Positions 46,240 through 57,108 are shown, counted from the stretch's first letter. The stretch: DNA of 64,000 nt from Acholoe squamosa (GCA_949317995.1 OX439041.1:15903501-15967500); one strand, 5' to 3'. The notes: generated from the sequence alone by a model not told the origin. A program made the numbers and translations.

Positions 46240-47490
46240 ATGGATAGGCTGGTGTCAGCTGCAAAGATGCTACACCTGGCTAACGATACCCAAGAGAGGG
46301 GTATGACAATGCTGGTACAGCATTACGGGCAATACTGCCTTGGCTTCAATGGTGACTACAACAAGTATGCAGAAGAGGCAGAGAAAGTTCTGAACCCTAC
46401 CCCCACCAACCCCAACCCTGATGAGAACAACCCAACCCCCAACCCTGACCCTGATGATGACAATAACCCAACCCCCAACCCTGACCCTACCATCCCTGAT
46501 GACCCCAACCCTGACCCCACCATCCCCGATGATGACAACAACCCTGACCCCACCAACCCTGTTGACCCCAACCCTGTACCCGATGACCCCAACCCTGACC
46601 CCACCAAACCCGATGACCCCACCAAACCCGATGACCCCAACCCTGGCCCCACCAACTCCGATGATGATAACAACCCATCCACCAACCCTGGCCCCACCAA
46701 CCCGATGATGACAACCTTGACCCCAATCCTGGCCCCACCATCCCAGATGATTACAACAACCCTGACCCCACCAACCCTGTTGACATCAAACCTGGCCCCG
46801 CCAACCCTGATGATGACATCCCAACCCCCAACCCTGACCCCACCAACACCGATGACCCCAGCCCTGCCTCCACCAGCAGAGACGACGACGCCACCCCTGA
46901 CCCTGGTGCCACCAACCCTGATGACCCCAGCCCTGGCCCAACCAACCTTGTTGACACCAACCCAACCCCCAACCCTGCCTCAACCAGCCAAAACGATGGC
47001 GCCACCACCAACCCTGACCCCACCAGCTGAGACGACGACACCATCACCAATCCAGACCCCACCAACCCTGTTGACACCAACACCCCCAACCCTGACCCCG
47101 ATGACCCCAAGCCTGCCTCCACCAGCCAAGACGGCGGTGCCACCCCCAACCCTAACCCCACTAACCCCAATGATGACAACCTTGACCCCACCAACCCTGA
47201 CCCCAACAACCCCGATGATGACAACCCAACGACCAACCCTGACCCCACCAACCCCGATGACCCCAGCCCTGACCCAACTAACCCTGATGAGACCAGCCCT
47301 GACCCCACCAACCCTGCTAACCCCAACCCTGGTCCCACCAACCTTGTTGACACCAACCCAACCCCCAACTCTAACCCTACCAGCCAAGCCATGGCGCCAC
47401 CACCAACCCTGCCTCTACCAGCTGAGACATATGATTGTGCAATTCTCCTGTCACAGTTATCCATTAAACATAACCGTTGACCTAGATATT
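46240..47490 (+). CDS. Hypothetical ORF: short unique N-terminus and Asn-Pro-Asp repeat tract
   Basis: ATG 46240 follows an in-frame TAA (46234). About 52 residues of normal composition (MLHLANDTQERGMTMLVQHY, CLGFNGDYNKYAEEAEKVL) lead into tandem NPDPTNPDD-type repeats. These are encoded by a 15-18-bp minisatellite of CCAACCCTGACCCCA units. Near 46700 one C is missing compared with neighbouring units, so the Asp-rich frame is lost and the ORF continues as Thr/Pro. The Asp-rich frame ends at TGA near 47029. Because the repeat period is a multiple of three, all frames stay open, so ORF length is weak evidence. The unique N-terminal part could be a true exon (AG acceptors near 46246 and 46258). 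No family recognised. Confidence 0.33.
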
Positions 47491-48075
47491 TGAATTACCA
47501 CGTGACCTAACCAACCAATCAGAATATGTCATTCAAATGGAATCTAGGCCAACAGCTTAAAGGCTGGAATAGGTCAACTGTCATTTTGGGGTGCTGGCAC
47601 CTGCTACCAGACACCACCATTTTTGATTTCCAACCACACACAAATGCTATGAAAATACACATTTGTTAATTACTCTGCTAAATAGCATCCGATCTTCATT
47701 AAAACTCACACACACATTATCCCAAAACATACCAACCAGAATCAAATCAATAAATCAGTGGTAACCCCCTCAAAGATAGTTCTCATAATGATTGCGCAAT
47801 ACTCCTGACACAGTTATCCGGTAGACATATCCGTTGACCTAGATATTCAAATTAACACATGACCAAACCGACCAATCAGAATGCGCCATTCGAACGGATT
47901 CTATGTCAAGTGTTCCAAGGCAAATCTAGGTCAACTGTCACTTCGGGGTGCCGGCACCTGCTACTAGATGCCGCCATCTTGGATTTCCAACCACATACAA
48001 ATCCTATATACAGACATTTGTTAATAACTCTGTTAATTAGAAACCGATCTACATTAAAACTCACATAAACATGTA
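47434..48075 (+). repeat. Tandem duplication, about 290-bp unit, 356-bp offset
   Basis: Unit 1 (from 47434) and unit 2 (from 47790) share GTTGACCTAGATATT, CCAATCAGAAT, AGGTCAACTGTCA, GGCACCTGCTAC, GATTTCCAACCACA and CATTAAAACTCACA. Each unit contains the inverted pair GTTGACCTAGAT ... ATCTAGGTCAAC (ATCTAGGCCAAC/AATAGGTCAAC in unit 1). Unit 2 keeps CpG where unit 1 has TpG or CpA at several sites. Confidence 0.87.
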
Positions 48076-48128
48076 TCCCCACATGATGTATCCTATATCA
48101 TAACCACATGCCTCACCATCAGCCAGCA

Positions 48129-48610
48129 GGTCAATTAGGTGAAATTTGATCACAATTGGTCAACAAAAGTCAAAATACCTCAAATTAAATGAATTCTGGG
48201 TAAAAAGGGTCAAACTAGTCAATTGGTGAAATCAGATCAAATAGATCAAATTGGATCAATTCTTCGTAAAAAAAAATGTTCCATCCATTTCTTTTTAACC
48301 TGTTTTATCCAAAAGTGGTCCAGTGTGACACATCTTGACTTGAATTGACCAAATTTATCCAATGTGACCCACTTGGCCAATTTTTGGGCAACTCACCTGT
48401 CTTATCTGGAATCAGTCCAGTATGAACCACTTTGAACTGAATTAATCCAATTTGACCTTATTTGCCCATTTTTGACCAATTTGATTTTTTCTCACAGATT
48501 TGATCTAATTATACAGATTCTGACTAATTTTGACCTAATCTGACCAGATTTCACCAAACCTGGGACAACTGAAAACAAGATATGTGAATCGGGTCAAAAC
48601 AGGTCAGTGT
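48129..48610. repeat. Degenerate GGTCAA/TTGACC array that switches orientation
   Basis: From 48129 to about 48265 the words GGTCAA/GATCAAA dominate. From about 48330 to 48560 the complement TTGACC/TTTGATC dominates, and the last copies (48595-48610) revert to GGTCA. The two halves are thus roughly inverted around a poly-A/T centre near 48270-48300. No coding potential. Confidence 0.6.
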
Positions 48611-50029
48611 GGGTTAAAATAATGATTTTGTGATTTAGGGGCCATTTCAACATTTTTTTGTGATTTAGTTACCTGGCATGGCCCCTATGTAGCAAAGGGC
48701 TTTGGGATATATGGACTGTTTAACACTTAGGGACTTGACCTAGGCCCTATGTCCCAAAACAGACGATTTTGAGGGAGAGGGTCTTTTTGAGACTTAGGGG
48801 CCTCACAAGGGGCGAATGGTGGCCCACCACTGGTAGTGATGTAGGGCCGCACCACTAGGTGGGCACCAATAATAATTAATCAATTGCCCGTTGCTACTCG
48901 ATATGGTTCCCCCAGGAATATGTCAGTAGAAAGGCATGCTGGGAGTTTTTGTGTAGCTGAATATACAATAGTGTGATAATTCATCTTGTGATCCTAGCGT
49001 ACAATGTCTCAATCGTGAAACATCCTTTTAAAATTGTTCAAACAGAACTTATCCTCAATTTCCGCATTACAATCCTAGTTGTGGCCTGTTTTCTCTGCAC
49101 TAAAATAAGCAGACTACTTCTGGAGAAATTGCTTTTTTTTATGTGGGGATTATTCACTCATCAAAGGCTTAAGTAATAACAAGTACTGTAGCATTCTTAA
49201 ATTCCTTGCATATCAAGCCCCACTATTCATTCATGAAACTTTGATGCCTAGCCTTTAGTCAAAACTAATATCATTTCAAGACTATCTAAAAAAAAAACAG
49301 AACGCTTTGTTCAAAGGCAAGTTTTTTTGTCTTAAAGTCACAGCCACAGAGTTGCCACTTTAGTGCCATTTGTGGTGTCAGTTCTTGGAACTTTACCATT
49401 TCAATGGAATCTGCATGAGGTACAGTACAATAATCTGCATAAATCATCCAATTTAAGGCATAACCTAAAACTCTAAGCTGCTTAAAAATTATGGCTCTTA
49501 ACCAACTTCAAGCTTTGCTTACAGTTTCTTTTTTAGATCAAATGCGTATGTACAATATTCCTCAGCAGATTCTGGATAAAAATATTGTATAAATATTGGG
49601 GATCCCTTTTGTGATATAGCACCCAAGACTATCTGAGATGCTAAGCTATCAGTAAGCAATGCCCCTTGGATAGCCTACCTGAACAAAAGGAAAACCGAAA
49701 ATGAAACAATTAAAAAGTACATTAAAGTTAATAAATTCAATATCCTGTCAGATAGATGAGAACGGCACCTGTTGCTTCATAGTCCTGGATCCTTAGATCT
49801 GTTTGACCAAAGGGAGCTGAAAAACTATGATTAAAGACTCATGCAGATTCCAAGATTCAGCTATAAAGCCTATTGTACAGGGGATCGTTATCCTTGTAAG
49901 CATGAGGGTACTACTGGAGGAGTTTATTTTTAGGGTGAGAAATTCAGGTTTGGTCCTGTGGTGTCTAGTAAGGCTGTAAGAGTGACTCTGTGTCATGCCT
50001 GCTCTCTGACAAAATGTGCTTTGTGCACT
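48611..50029. other. Noncoding stretch
   Basis: No gene or recognised repeat. AT-rich with ordinary complexity. Confidence 0.5.
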
Positions 50030-50209
50030 GCATGAACCTTCCAATTTAAGCAACTTTAGGCAAAGATTAAAGGTAAGAAATGGCCTTATTTCCAAGGCTT
50101 TATTCAGCTTTAATTTTTCTCCTGCTTAAAGTTGATTAAAGCCTTGGAAATAAGGCCATTACTCAACTTTAAGTTTTGCTTAAAGTTGCTTAAATCGGAA
50201 GGTTCATGC
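50030..50209. repeat. Foldback hairpin with about 74-bp arms
   Basis: The left arm (50030-50103: GCATGAACCTTCC, TTTAAGCAACTTTA, AATGGCCTTATTTCC) is the reverse complement of the right arm (50135-50209) with few mismatches. The inner 24 bp match perfectly. The loop is about 31 bp. The hairpin sits directly beside, perhaps inside, the TGTGGACA family copy, since TTTGTGCACT precedes it and TGTGGTGGATACTCTG follows. Confidence 0.88.
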
Positions 50210-50545
50210 TGTGGTGGATACTCTGTGGTAAAAACTTCTGGACTAATGATGTTTTTGGACATTTTGTGTCCAGAGGCCTTTACCACAGAGTATCCACAGA
50301 ACACATTTTGTCCACAGTGTATGATCACAAAGTGTCCACAAAATTCATTTTATCCACAGAATATATTCAAAAACTGTCCACAAATCACATTTTGACCACA
50401 GTCTAAAATATGTCTATATGGACACTTTGTGATGGTTTGTGTGGAAAGTATGTGCTCTGTGGACATTTTGTAGCACATTGTGTGGATATTCTATGATAGA
50501 AAATTATAGACAACTCTGAATGTCAACACTATGTAGTGCCTGGCA
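50210..50545 (+). repeat. TGTCCACA-family repeat, copy 2
   Basis: GTATCCACAGAACACATTTTG-like units (each with TCCACA) are followed by the conserved edge ATATGGACACTTTGTGATGG, GTGCTCTGTGGACATTT and a terminal GTCAACACTATGTAG. The edge pairs as an inverted repeat with 51530-51640. Confidence 0.8.
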
Positions 50546-51064
50546 AAAGTATACATGTACGAACAATTTTTGATGATCTGGTGTTGATAAGGGGTGTATC
50601 TATATTGTGTAACGATGATAGCTTGATCATAATAAATTGATCTATTACTAGGATACCTGACTTAGGATTATTCAATAACATCCTCATGGTGGGGGAGTGG
50701 GGAGGTTCGGGTTTGGGGAAAGGAAAAATGGTAAGATGTTTGCTCACAGGCAAAATTAGAGTAAACAGACCATGGCAGCTAGTAGTTGTCATATGCACTA
50801 GGGCTACCAAAATGGGGAAAATGAGATAAATCATGTAATCTGGTATAAATGTCTAAGTACAAAAGGTCAAAAATCATAGAAAGTTGGCTTTTTGCTATTT
50901 TTGCACTTCTGTTGGCCCTTATCCTTAGGATTTAGCTTTTTTCATTATTCATTTTTGTTCATGTTATACGGCTTGATGAGTTCTTTGTGTTACATATAGT
51001 TTATATGGTGGGAAATTGATATTTTAGCTTTAATGGCCTCAAAATACAAGCCAAATTAGGGAAA

Positions 51065-51096
<32 letters not shown>

Positions 51097-51529
51097 GTAC
51101 AAAAAGGTGAAAATGTTTAGGATATGATACCAGATATGTGACAAAATGTGGGAAAACGTACCATTACGGGGATTTAGTGTTATTTATGGCCACCAGGTGG
51201 CCCCCACCACTGTTACACATGGCATAACATCATACATTGTCAGGGAACTTTCACCCACTTCTCCTTGTCAGATTTTGATTATCCATTATACCAAAATGAT
51301 CCCTAATGTTCTATTGCAATTGAAACAGATATGGTTTAATGAGTTCATTGGATTGGTTAACTCTAGAAAATATCAGTTTTGGGCATGATGTCTTGGCAAG
51401 TTATTTGGCCTAGAATAACCCCCATATAAAACATCAGTGAGGCATATGGGTTCGATATTGCATTTAGAGAAAAGAGTGTAATGTTAAAAATACCCTTTGC
51501 CACTCATGATTATACAATTTTTTTCTTTG
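50546..51529. other. Noncoding segment between inverted TGTGGACA arrays
   Basis: About 1 kb flanked by inverted copies of the same family edge. It includes a poly-A run at about 51071-51096. No ORF with recognisable features. It may be the interior of a larger foldback element or unrelated spacer. Confidence 0.45.
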
Positions 51530-52165
51530 GCCCCACAAAGTGTTGACATCATGTAGAGATTTTCTATCACAAAATGTGTTGCAAAATGTCCATGGAGCAC
51601 ACATTCCTCACACATACTGTCACAAAGTGTCCATATAGCTAAATTGTATATTCTGAACAAAATGTAATTTGTGGACACTTTGTAAATACATCTGGTGGAA
51701 AAAATGTATTTTGTGTATACTTTGTGATCATACACTGTGGACAAAATGAATTTTTGAATATAATGTGATCATAACCTGTGGACACTATGCTTTTCATGGA
51801 CAATTTGGGATGATGGATTGTGGATAATTTGTGATTTGTGGACACTTTGTTCAGGTTCATTGCTGACAGTGTGTCTTTTGTGGATACTCTGTCGTAAAAT
51901 CTTGAGGACTAATTGTGTTTTTGTGACAAAAGTATGTGCACAAAATGTGTTTTATGGATATTTTGTGATGATAGGTTGTAGACAAAGTGTTTTTTTGTGG
52001 ATATCTTGTTGTTGTTGGTTGTGGACACACTGTAACAATAGTCTGTGGACAGTACATTGTTCACGGACACTTTGTGCTGGACCCTTGTGGACAAAATGTG
52101 AAAAAAAAATGTGTTGTGGACAATATGTGTCCCATGGCTAAAGTGAAGCACAACAAACCATTACT
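51530..52165 (-). repeat. TGTCCACA-family repeat, copy 3 (inverted)
   Basis: Reversed, it begins like copy 1 (TTGTGCTTCACTTTAGCCAT, TATTGTCCACAAC, CACATTTTGTCCACAAGG). It continues through many TGTCCACAA units and ends with the TGTGCTCCATGGACATTTTG edge and CTACATGATGTCAACA. Opposing ORFs over it are repeat translations (VSTNY, CPQTIVT). Confidence 0.82.
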
Positions 52166-52408
52166 TTAATCGCAATGCTATCATTGGGATGGTGACATCA
52201 GATGCAGGTTAAAAAAAGGGATTATTACTGTGTAGGTGTAGTGGAGTGATTTAGATGTGACCAACGCAATTATATAGGCCATATCTTTAGCTGACACAAA
52301 CATTTCTATGTCACCATTTAGATTGATATGACATAGGCAAAGTATTGCTAATAAAAAGAATAAATCCCCTCTTTGATCTATAGAAGTGCCAAGAAGAGGG
52401 TCAGTTTT

Positions 52409-52447
52409 TTCCGCCCCCCCCTTGAGAGGAGTCTCAAGGGGGCGGAA
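52409..52447. repeat. Short perfect-armed hairpin (16-bp stem, C bulge)
   Basis: TTCCGCC with extra C residues then CTTGAGA (52409-52427), the loop GGAG, then TCTCAAGGGGGCGGAA (52432-52447). The 16-bp right arm pairs fully with the left arm apart from three unpaired C. It is GC-rich in an AT-rich region and resembles the end of a foldback element or a structured transcript. Confidence 0.75.
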
Positions 52448-52620
52448 CTCCCTTATGATGGGTCAAAGTTCTTTGCAACCCCCTCAAACGCACCACTCCC
52501 CATGTGCAGAGCCATTGTACACTGCAAAAAAGGTGTTTGGTTATACACACCACATTATCTGCATGGTGTGTGATTCCTTAACATCTATGATATTCAAACA
52601 CTTGCAGCTAAACACCATCA

Positions 52621-52672
52621 GATTCTTCCCTCTATACCCCCTCCTCCTGTGCATCATGCCTCTTACGCTGCC
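52621..52672 (-). repeat. Single inverted copy of the 53-bp minisatellite unit
   Basis: CTTCCCTCTATACCCCCTCC followed by TGTGCATCATGCCTCTTA is the reverse complement of one unit of the array at 52953-53360. Confidence 0.85.
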
Positions 52673-52952
52673 CCTACCTCCATTTACCCACTCTAGTCTT
52701 ATAGTTTTATTCTCATTAGAATATTGTACCTGTATTGTGTTTTGATAATATCATCAAGAAGGGAACTTATCATCAAGAAGGGAACTTACTTACTTACTTC
52801 CTTTTACTCATTTCATACATACTTATCTTATAAATCATTACTAATAGATAGCTAAACACCTGTGATGTTTATCTTTCAAATATGTTTAAGACTAAACACA
52901 TGGAGATTGGATGTGTTTAAAGCCAAACACCTAAACACTATGATGTGTAAGG

Positions 52953-53360
52953 GTTATGGGTGGCCTAAGAGGCATGATGCATGGAAGGAGGGGGTATAGA
53001 GGGAAGTTATGGGTGGCCTAAGAGGCATGATGCATGGAAGGAGGGGGTATAGAGGGAAGTTATGGGTGGCCTAAGAGGCATGATGCATGGAAGGAGGGGG
53101 TATAGAGGGAGGTTATGGGTGGCCTAAGAGGCATGATGCATGGAAGGAGGGGGTATAGAGGGAAGTTATGGGTGGCCTAAGAGGCATGATGCATGGAAGG
53201 GGGGGGGTATAGAGGGAAGTTATGGGTGGCCTAAGAGGCATGATGCATGGAAGGTGGGGTACAGGGAGGTATGGGTTGCCTAAGAGGCATGATGCACAGA
53301 AGGAGGGGGTATAGAGGGAAGTTATTGGTGGCCTAAAAGACATGATGCGCAGAAGGAGGG
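52953..53360 (+). repeat. 53-bp minisatellite, about 8 copies
   Basis: The unit is GTTATGGGTGGCCTAAGAGG, CATGATGCATGGAAGGAGGG, GGTATAGAGGGAA. The first units start exactly 53 bp apart (52953, 53006, 53059) and are nearly identical; the last two are diverged. Confidence 0.96.
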
Positions 53361-53425
53361 TAGTAGTATATATAATGCATTGGAACGGGACCATAGCTAA
53401 CTACAGGATATTACTCACTCGGGAT

Positions 53426-53776
53426 GCAGCCAATCAGAGGCCTCCATTTGGTCATGTGACCCGTTGCCATGGCAACGTGACCTACTTGGGGGATTAGCGA
53501 CCACCTTTCAGCCAATCAGAGGCCAGCATTCTGGTAACCATGGCAACATGACCTACTTAGGGGATTACCGACCAATAACCATGGTAACGTGACCTACTTA
53601 GGCAATGAGCGACCACTGCTCAGCCAAACAGAGGCCAGTATTCTGGTAACCATGGTAACATGACCTAATTAGGGGATAAGTGCGGTCACATGACCCCTTG
53701 TTTGTAAACAACAACATGTGGTCTAGTCATGTGACCCCTTGTTTGTAAACAAAGGGGCAGGGCTAATTATGCAAAT
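53426..53776. promoter_or_regulatory. Dense regulatory-motif cluster: RFX X-boxes, CCAAT, M-box, forkhead, octamer
   Basis: Four X-box-like sites (GTTGCCATGGCAAC 53463-53476, GTAACCATGGCAAC 53534-53547, ATAACCATGGTAAC 53575-53588, GTAACCATGGTAAC 53646-53659), each followed by RTGACCTA. There are two perfect AGCCAATCAGAGG CCAAT boxes and one decayed (AGCCAAACAGAGG). TCATGTGAC/GGTCACATGACC E-box-type sites lie near 53451, 53684 and 53726. TTGTTTGTAAACAA (forkhead core) occurs twice (53698, 53739), and ATGCAAAT octamer at 53769. Three of four X-boxes fit GTHRCC-N2-RGYAAC. The units repeat at roughly 60-110 bp, so the cluster could be a promoter/enhancer or merely a repeat with suggestive words. 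No gene start is visible beside it. Confidence 0.5.
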
Positions 53777-53869
53777 GAGATTTTTTTCTTTTTTTTACTC
53801 CTGAATTCTTTGCACATGATGATGATGATGATGATGAGTTGACTAGTTTTAAGTATGATATGTATGAAA

Positions 53870-54510
53870 TAAAACTGGTTTCTGACTGACCTTATTTCAT
53901 CATGACATCAAAAGTAGTTATTTTTGAGAAAAGGCTCCGATTTTGAAGACTTTTTTGAAAAATTGTCAAAAATTGCCCCCATCCTAAAAGATTTTCTTCT
54001 CCTGATTTCCATAGGAAATCACTGGGGTCACTTAGATGAGGAACATAGCTATCCAAATCCTTTTGAATGATAGATCTATCACAATTCTAACTGACAAAAG
54101 AAAATTATCTCCTGACTGCCACTTTATGAGTTCGGGGCTGAATTAGCTTTATATTTCTATCAGAATGACCAATCCGAGATAATTTCTTTTCCCAACTTAG
54201 CTATGTCACAGCCCTTTTATTTAAAAAGCATCAGAAAGCCCTTGATTTGTAGTTTCTGACTGACCTATTTCATCATAATATCAAAAGTGGTTATTTTTGA
54301 GAAAAGGCTCCGTTTTTTAAGTTGTTTTTTTTTTTTTTTAGAAAAATTGCCAAAAATTGCCCCCTTCTAGAAAATTTTCTTCTCATGATTTCCATTGGAA
54401 ATCACTTGGGTCACTAAGATGAAGAAAATAGCTATCTAAATCCTTTTGAATCATGGATCTATGAAAACTTTAAGGGACAGAAGAAAAGTATCTCCTAAGG
54501 GCCAGTGACT
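53870..54510 (+). repeat. Tandem duplication, about 250-bp unit, about 373-bp offset
   Basis: TTTCTGACTGACC, TTATTTTTGAGAAAAGGCTC, AAAATTGCCCCC, TGATTTCCAT, GGAAATCACT and ATCCTTTTGAATSATRGATC occur in order from about 53880 and again from about 54253. Diverged; noncoding. A small (GAT)n run precedes the first unit at 53817. Confidence 0.85.
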
Positions 54511-56640
54511 GCAAGATTTTGTAGGAGGCTTCCATAGTTACCCACCAAGGGCAGCACACTCACTTCTCTCTCTTTTACAGATATACTGTTTTCATTGCAT
54601 AGATAACCTATCTGTGCATCACCATAATGGTTATTTATAGTTATAGCTACAGAAATTACATATTATTTGTAAGAATAAGTTATGAATAAATAGAATATAA
54701 GATGTTTAACATGCTGGCTCTGTGCTGCCACCTAGTGACACATTTAGGATTTCCATTGCCATCTAGTGTCAGATGGTAAAAACACACCCATGGCACACCT
54801 CTCCCAAAGAAGGCCTTTCTTTCATATCGAGTGTTTCAGGTCTGTGTTTACATCTAGGACACAAGCTGCAGCTGGCTGAGGAAGAAATCAGAAGTCATAA
54901 AGGAGACCATGGCCCATTATATTTTACACCCCTACTCTCCTCACCCTCTAAATCTGTCCCTAACCCCCTGAGTCCAGCCCTCATCCCCTCCATCTCTCCC
55001 TCTCCCCCTCAGTCCTGTTCATCCTGATACACCCCTGTCCATTCTGATACACTCCTGTCCATCCTGGTACACCCTTGTCCCACCCAATTATGTCAGACAA
55101 TGTGAAGAAAGTGAGGACGGCATCAAGCAAAAGGAACAGAACCTAATATGATGATGAGAAACTAATTGATTGAAATGATATAAATAAATGATGACAAATA
55201 AAGATGAGAATTATGCATGCAAATCCAAGTCCCAACCATATATACAGCACCTCCTAGGGCTAAATGCCTCCTGAAGTCAAATGCCTCCCAAAGCTAAACA
55301 TCTATGTATCTAAATGCCTTCTACTGCTAAACACCATGTATCTAATCTAATCTAAAAACTTTACATCTAAACTCTAGCTAGTGCTACACACCAAATGAAT
55401 AAACACCACATAAATCTAAACACTTACATAGCTACACACATTTAACCTAAACACTTTCAGAATTAAACACATTTAGCAAAAAAATGTGTTTAGAAAAGTG
55501 GCTTTTAGCTTTTATACGAGCCCCAATCTTCACCAACATTGGCACATTAGGCAGCAAGCTTGAAAGTTTGCATATAGGGGTTATTTGACATGTATATATA
55601 TGTGGTCCAAATAGATCATCCTCGGGTGATCTATTGGCCTATTGACTTTAGATGCTGCACCACCTTCACCTGGTGTAGATTAGAACAGTTACCTCTTCAC
55701 ACTCTCCCCACAGTGGGGGTGACAGCAGTTCAGCAAGCAGCAGCCACACATTGGAGACAGTCAGTGCTTGATTCTTATTTTTTTCTTTCTATTCTCTCTC
55801 TTAATAAAGTGCCGGGTCACTCTGTGACGGTCGGCTAAACGGCAGTTAGCGACTTGTTTATCCTTCCCAGAGCTTCGATGAGTCAATATATATATTAGGC
55901 TTTAAGTCATATAGTAATTATAAATATGTCTATGCATCTCAGCATGTACCTTAATTGGACACTTAAATAGACATACCTTGGTGACTTATCTAGACTTAAT
56001 ATATTTATTCTATGAAGGCTGCTGTGAATTAACATTGATAATTAAATATATTATTCAATAATTTAAATCTATGAAAAATACAGATAAATCCTAAATGAAG
56101 AAATAAAAGGTGTCACGGCACTAATAGGGCCAAGGACGTTCTGATTTCCCCCCCCCCATCTTCCACCATAAAACTGGCGTCAATCGGGTTCTAATTTGAA
56201 GGCGTTCATAAATGAAGGCTTAAATTAAAGCTGAAGTCATTCTTGATTTTTTTAGCATGGTCAACCATAACAGAGTCAGATCCATTTTTGCACCACTTGC
56301 CATGGAAACCACCATGTTGAATAAATTAAATGATACAGGCGCCCCTGACAGGTCACAAATATGAACTTGGACCCCTCTCTGACACAATAGGTTTCCATGG
56401 TGACCAAAAATTTTTTGCGACTTTCCCCCCCCCCCAAATTGTTACCTTTCTTCTGGTACCAAAATTGTTAATCTGTGATAAAAATAAGGTCCCCTGGCAC
56501 TGATTATACCAAGCAATTTTTAGTTAGGACTGTAATGGTTCGTATTGACTTATATGTTGGGTGGCTCTTTGGCTCGCTTAACACTAGAGATACCAACACA
56601 ACATGAGGATTTCGGGTTGGGCAAAGCCCCAGAACTTCCT
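54511..56640. other. Noncoding stretch
   Basis: No supported gene. The interval 55260-55500 is rich in CTAAACAC/AAATGCC words, which also occur near 52840-52940. The ORFs at 54773 and 55590 have no recognisable features. An AATAAAG near 55801 is isolated. Confidence 0.5.
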
Positions 56641-56657
56641 ACCGCTCGGGTAGGCCT

Positions 56658-56663
56658 TTATTT
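56658..56663 (-). terminator. Polyadenylation signal of the minus-strand terminal exon
   Basis: AATAAA on the minus strand lies about 280 bp beyond the stop codon at 56944-56946. The intervening DNA is less AT-rich than its surroundings, as expected for a transcribed 3' UTR. Confidence 0.5.
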
Positions 56664-56943
56664 AAGAAGGTATTACACGTCTGGAGTGGACTAGGTCCAG
56701 TCCTCTTCCGCGGTTCATCCGGCTCCTTAGTAGGAAATCGATGAGAGGCGTGGTGCTGCCCCCCTTGTACCAAACGGGTATCGCAAAGCGACACCTGGTT
56801 GGCATAGAAGGAACGAGTACCACACGAACACATCTCTCGGATGAAGCGCACTAATATATACACAAAAATAAATTATAATATACATAGCAATATGACTTTA
56901 AGAGGTGTCCTACCGGGGTAGCAGGATCACCCTTACAATAAAA

Positions 56944-57108
56944 CTAAACTTCCGGCGAACCTGGAATGACTGGTTTCTGCAGCTCCATTCGGCGACGTAT
57001 GAGTGGTGGCAAGCCACGTTGCTGTGTGTAGTGCCCTGGTGAGGATGGGAAGATGGAGCCCCCTTTTGTATGGTAATCCATGAGTGGTTCGGGTGGCGTC
57101 CATCTTAG
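56944..57108 (-). CDS. Probable terminal coding exon of an unidentified host gene
   Basis: The minus strand has a pyrimidine-rich acceptor (TTCTTTTATTTCAG) ending at 57109. A 54-codon open stretch follows, beginning LRWTPPEPLMDYHTKGGSIF and ending MELQKPVIPGSPEV, then stop TAG (56944-56946). Composition is typical of protein, with Pro/Arg/Gly motifs and no repeats. The frame starts exactly in phase 0 at the acceptor, and a 3' UTR with AATAAA follows. The frame shifted by one base has no stop either, so the choice rests on the acceptor, the stop and the composition. I do not recognise the protein. Upstream exons must lie to the right; none is certain in the window. Confidence 0.5.
   Translation of the reverse strand, partial: LRWTPPEPLMDYHTKGGSIFPSSPGHYTQQRGLPPLIRRRMELQKPVIPGSPEV

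Noticed and set aside
46356-47464. Long minus-strand Gly/Ser/Leu ORFs (up to 237 codons)
   Set aside because: They are complements of a minisatellite whose unit is a multiple of three, which keeps all frames open. There is no independent coding evidence.
55590-55860. LTR-like segment with AATAAAG and GGTCACTCTGTGACGG
   Set aside because: No second copy, LTR ends or neighbouring retroelement coding sequence is visible.
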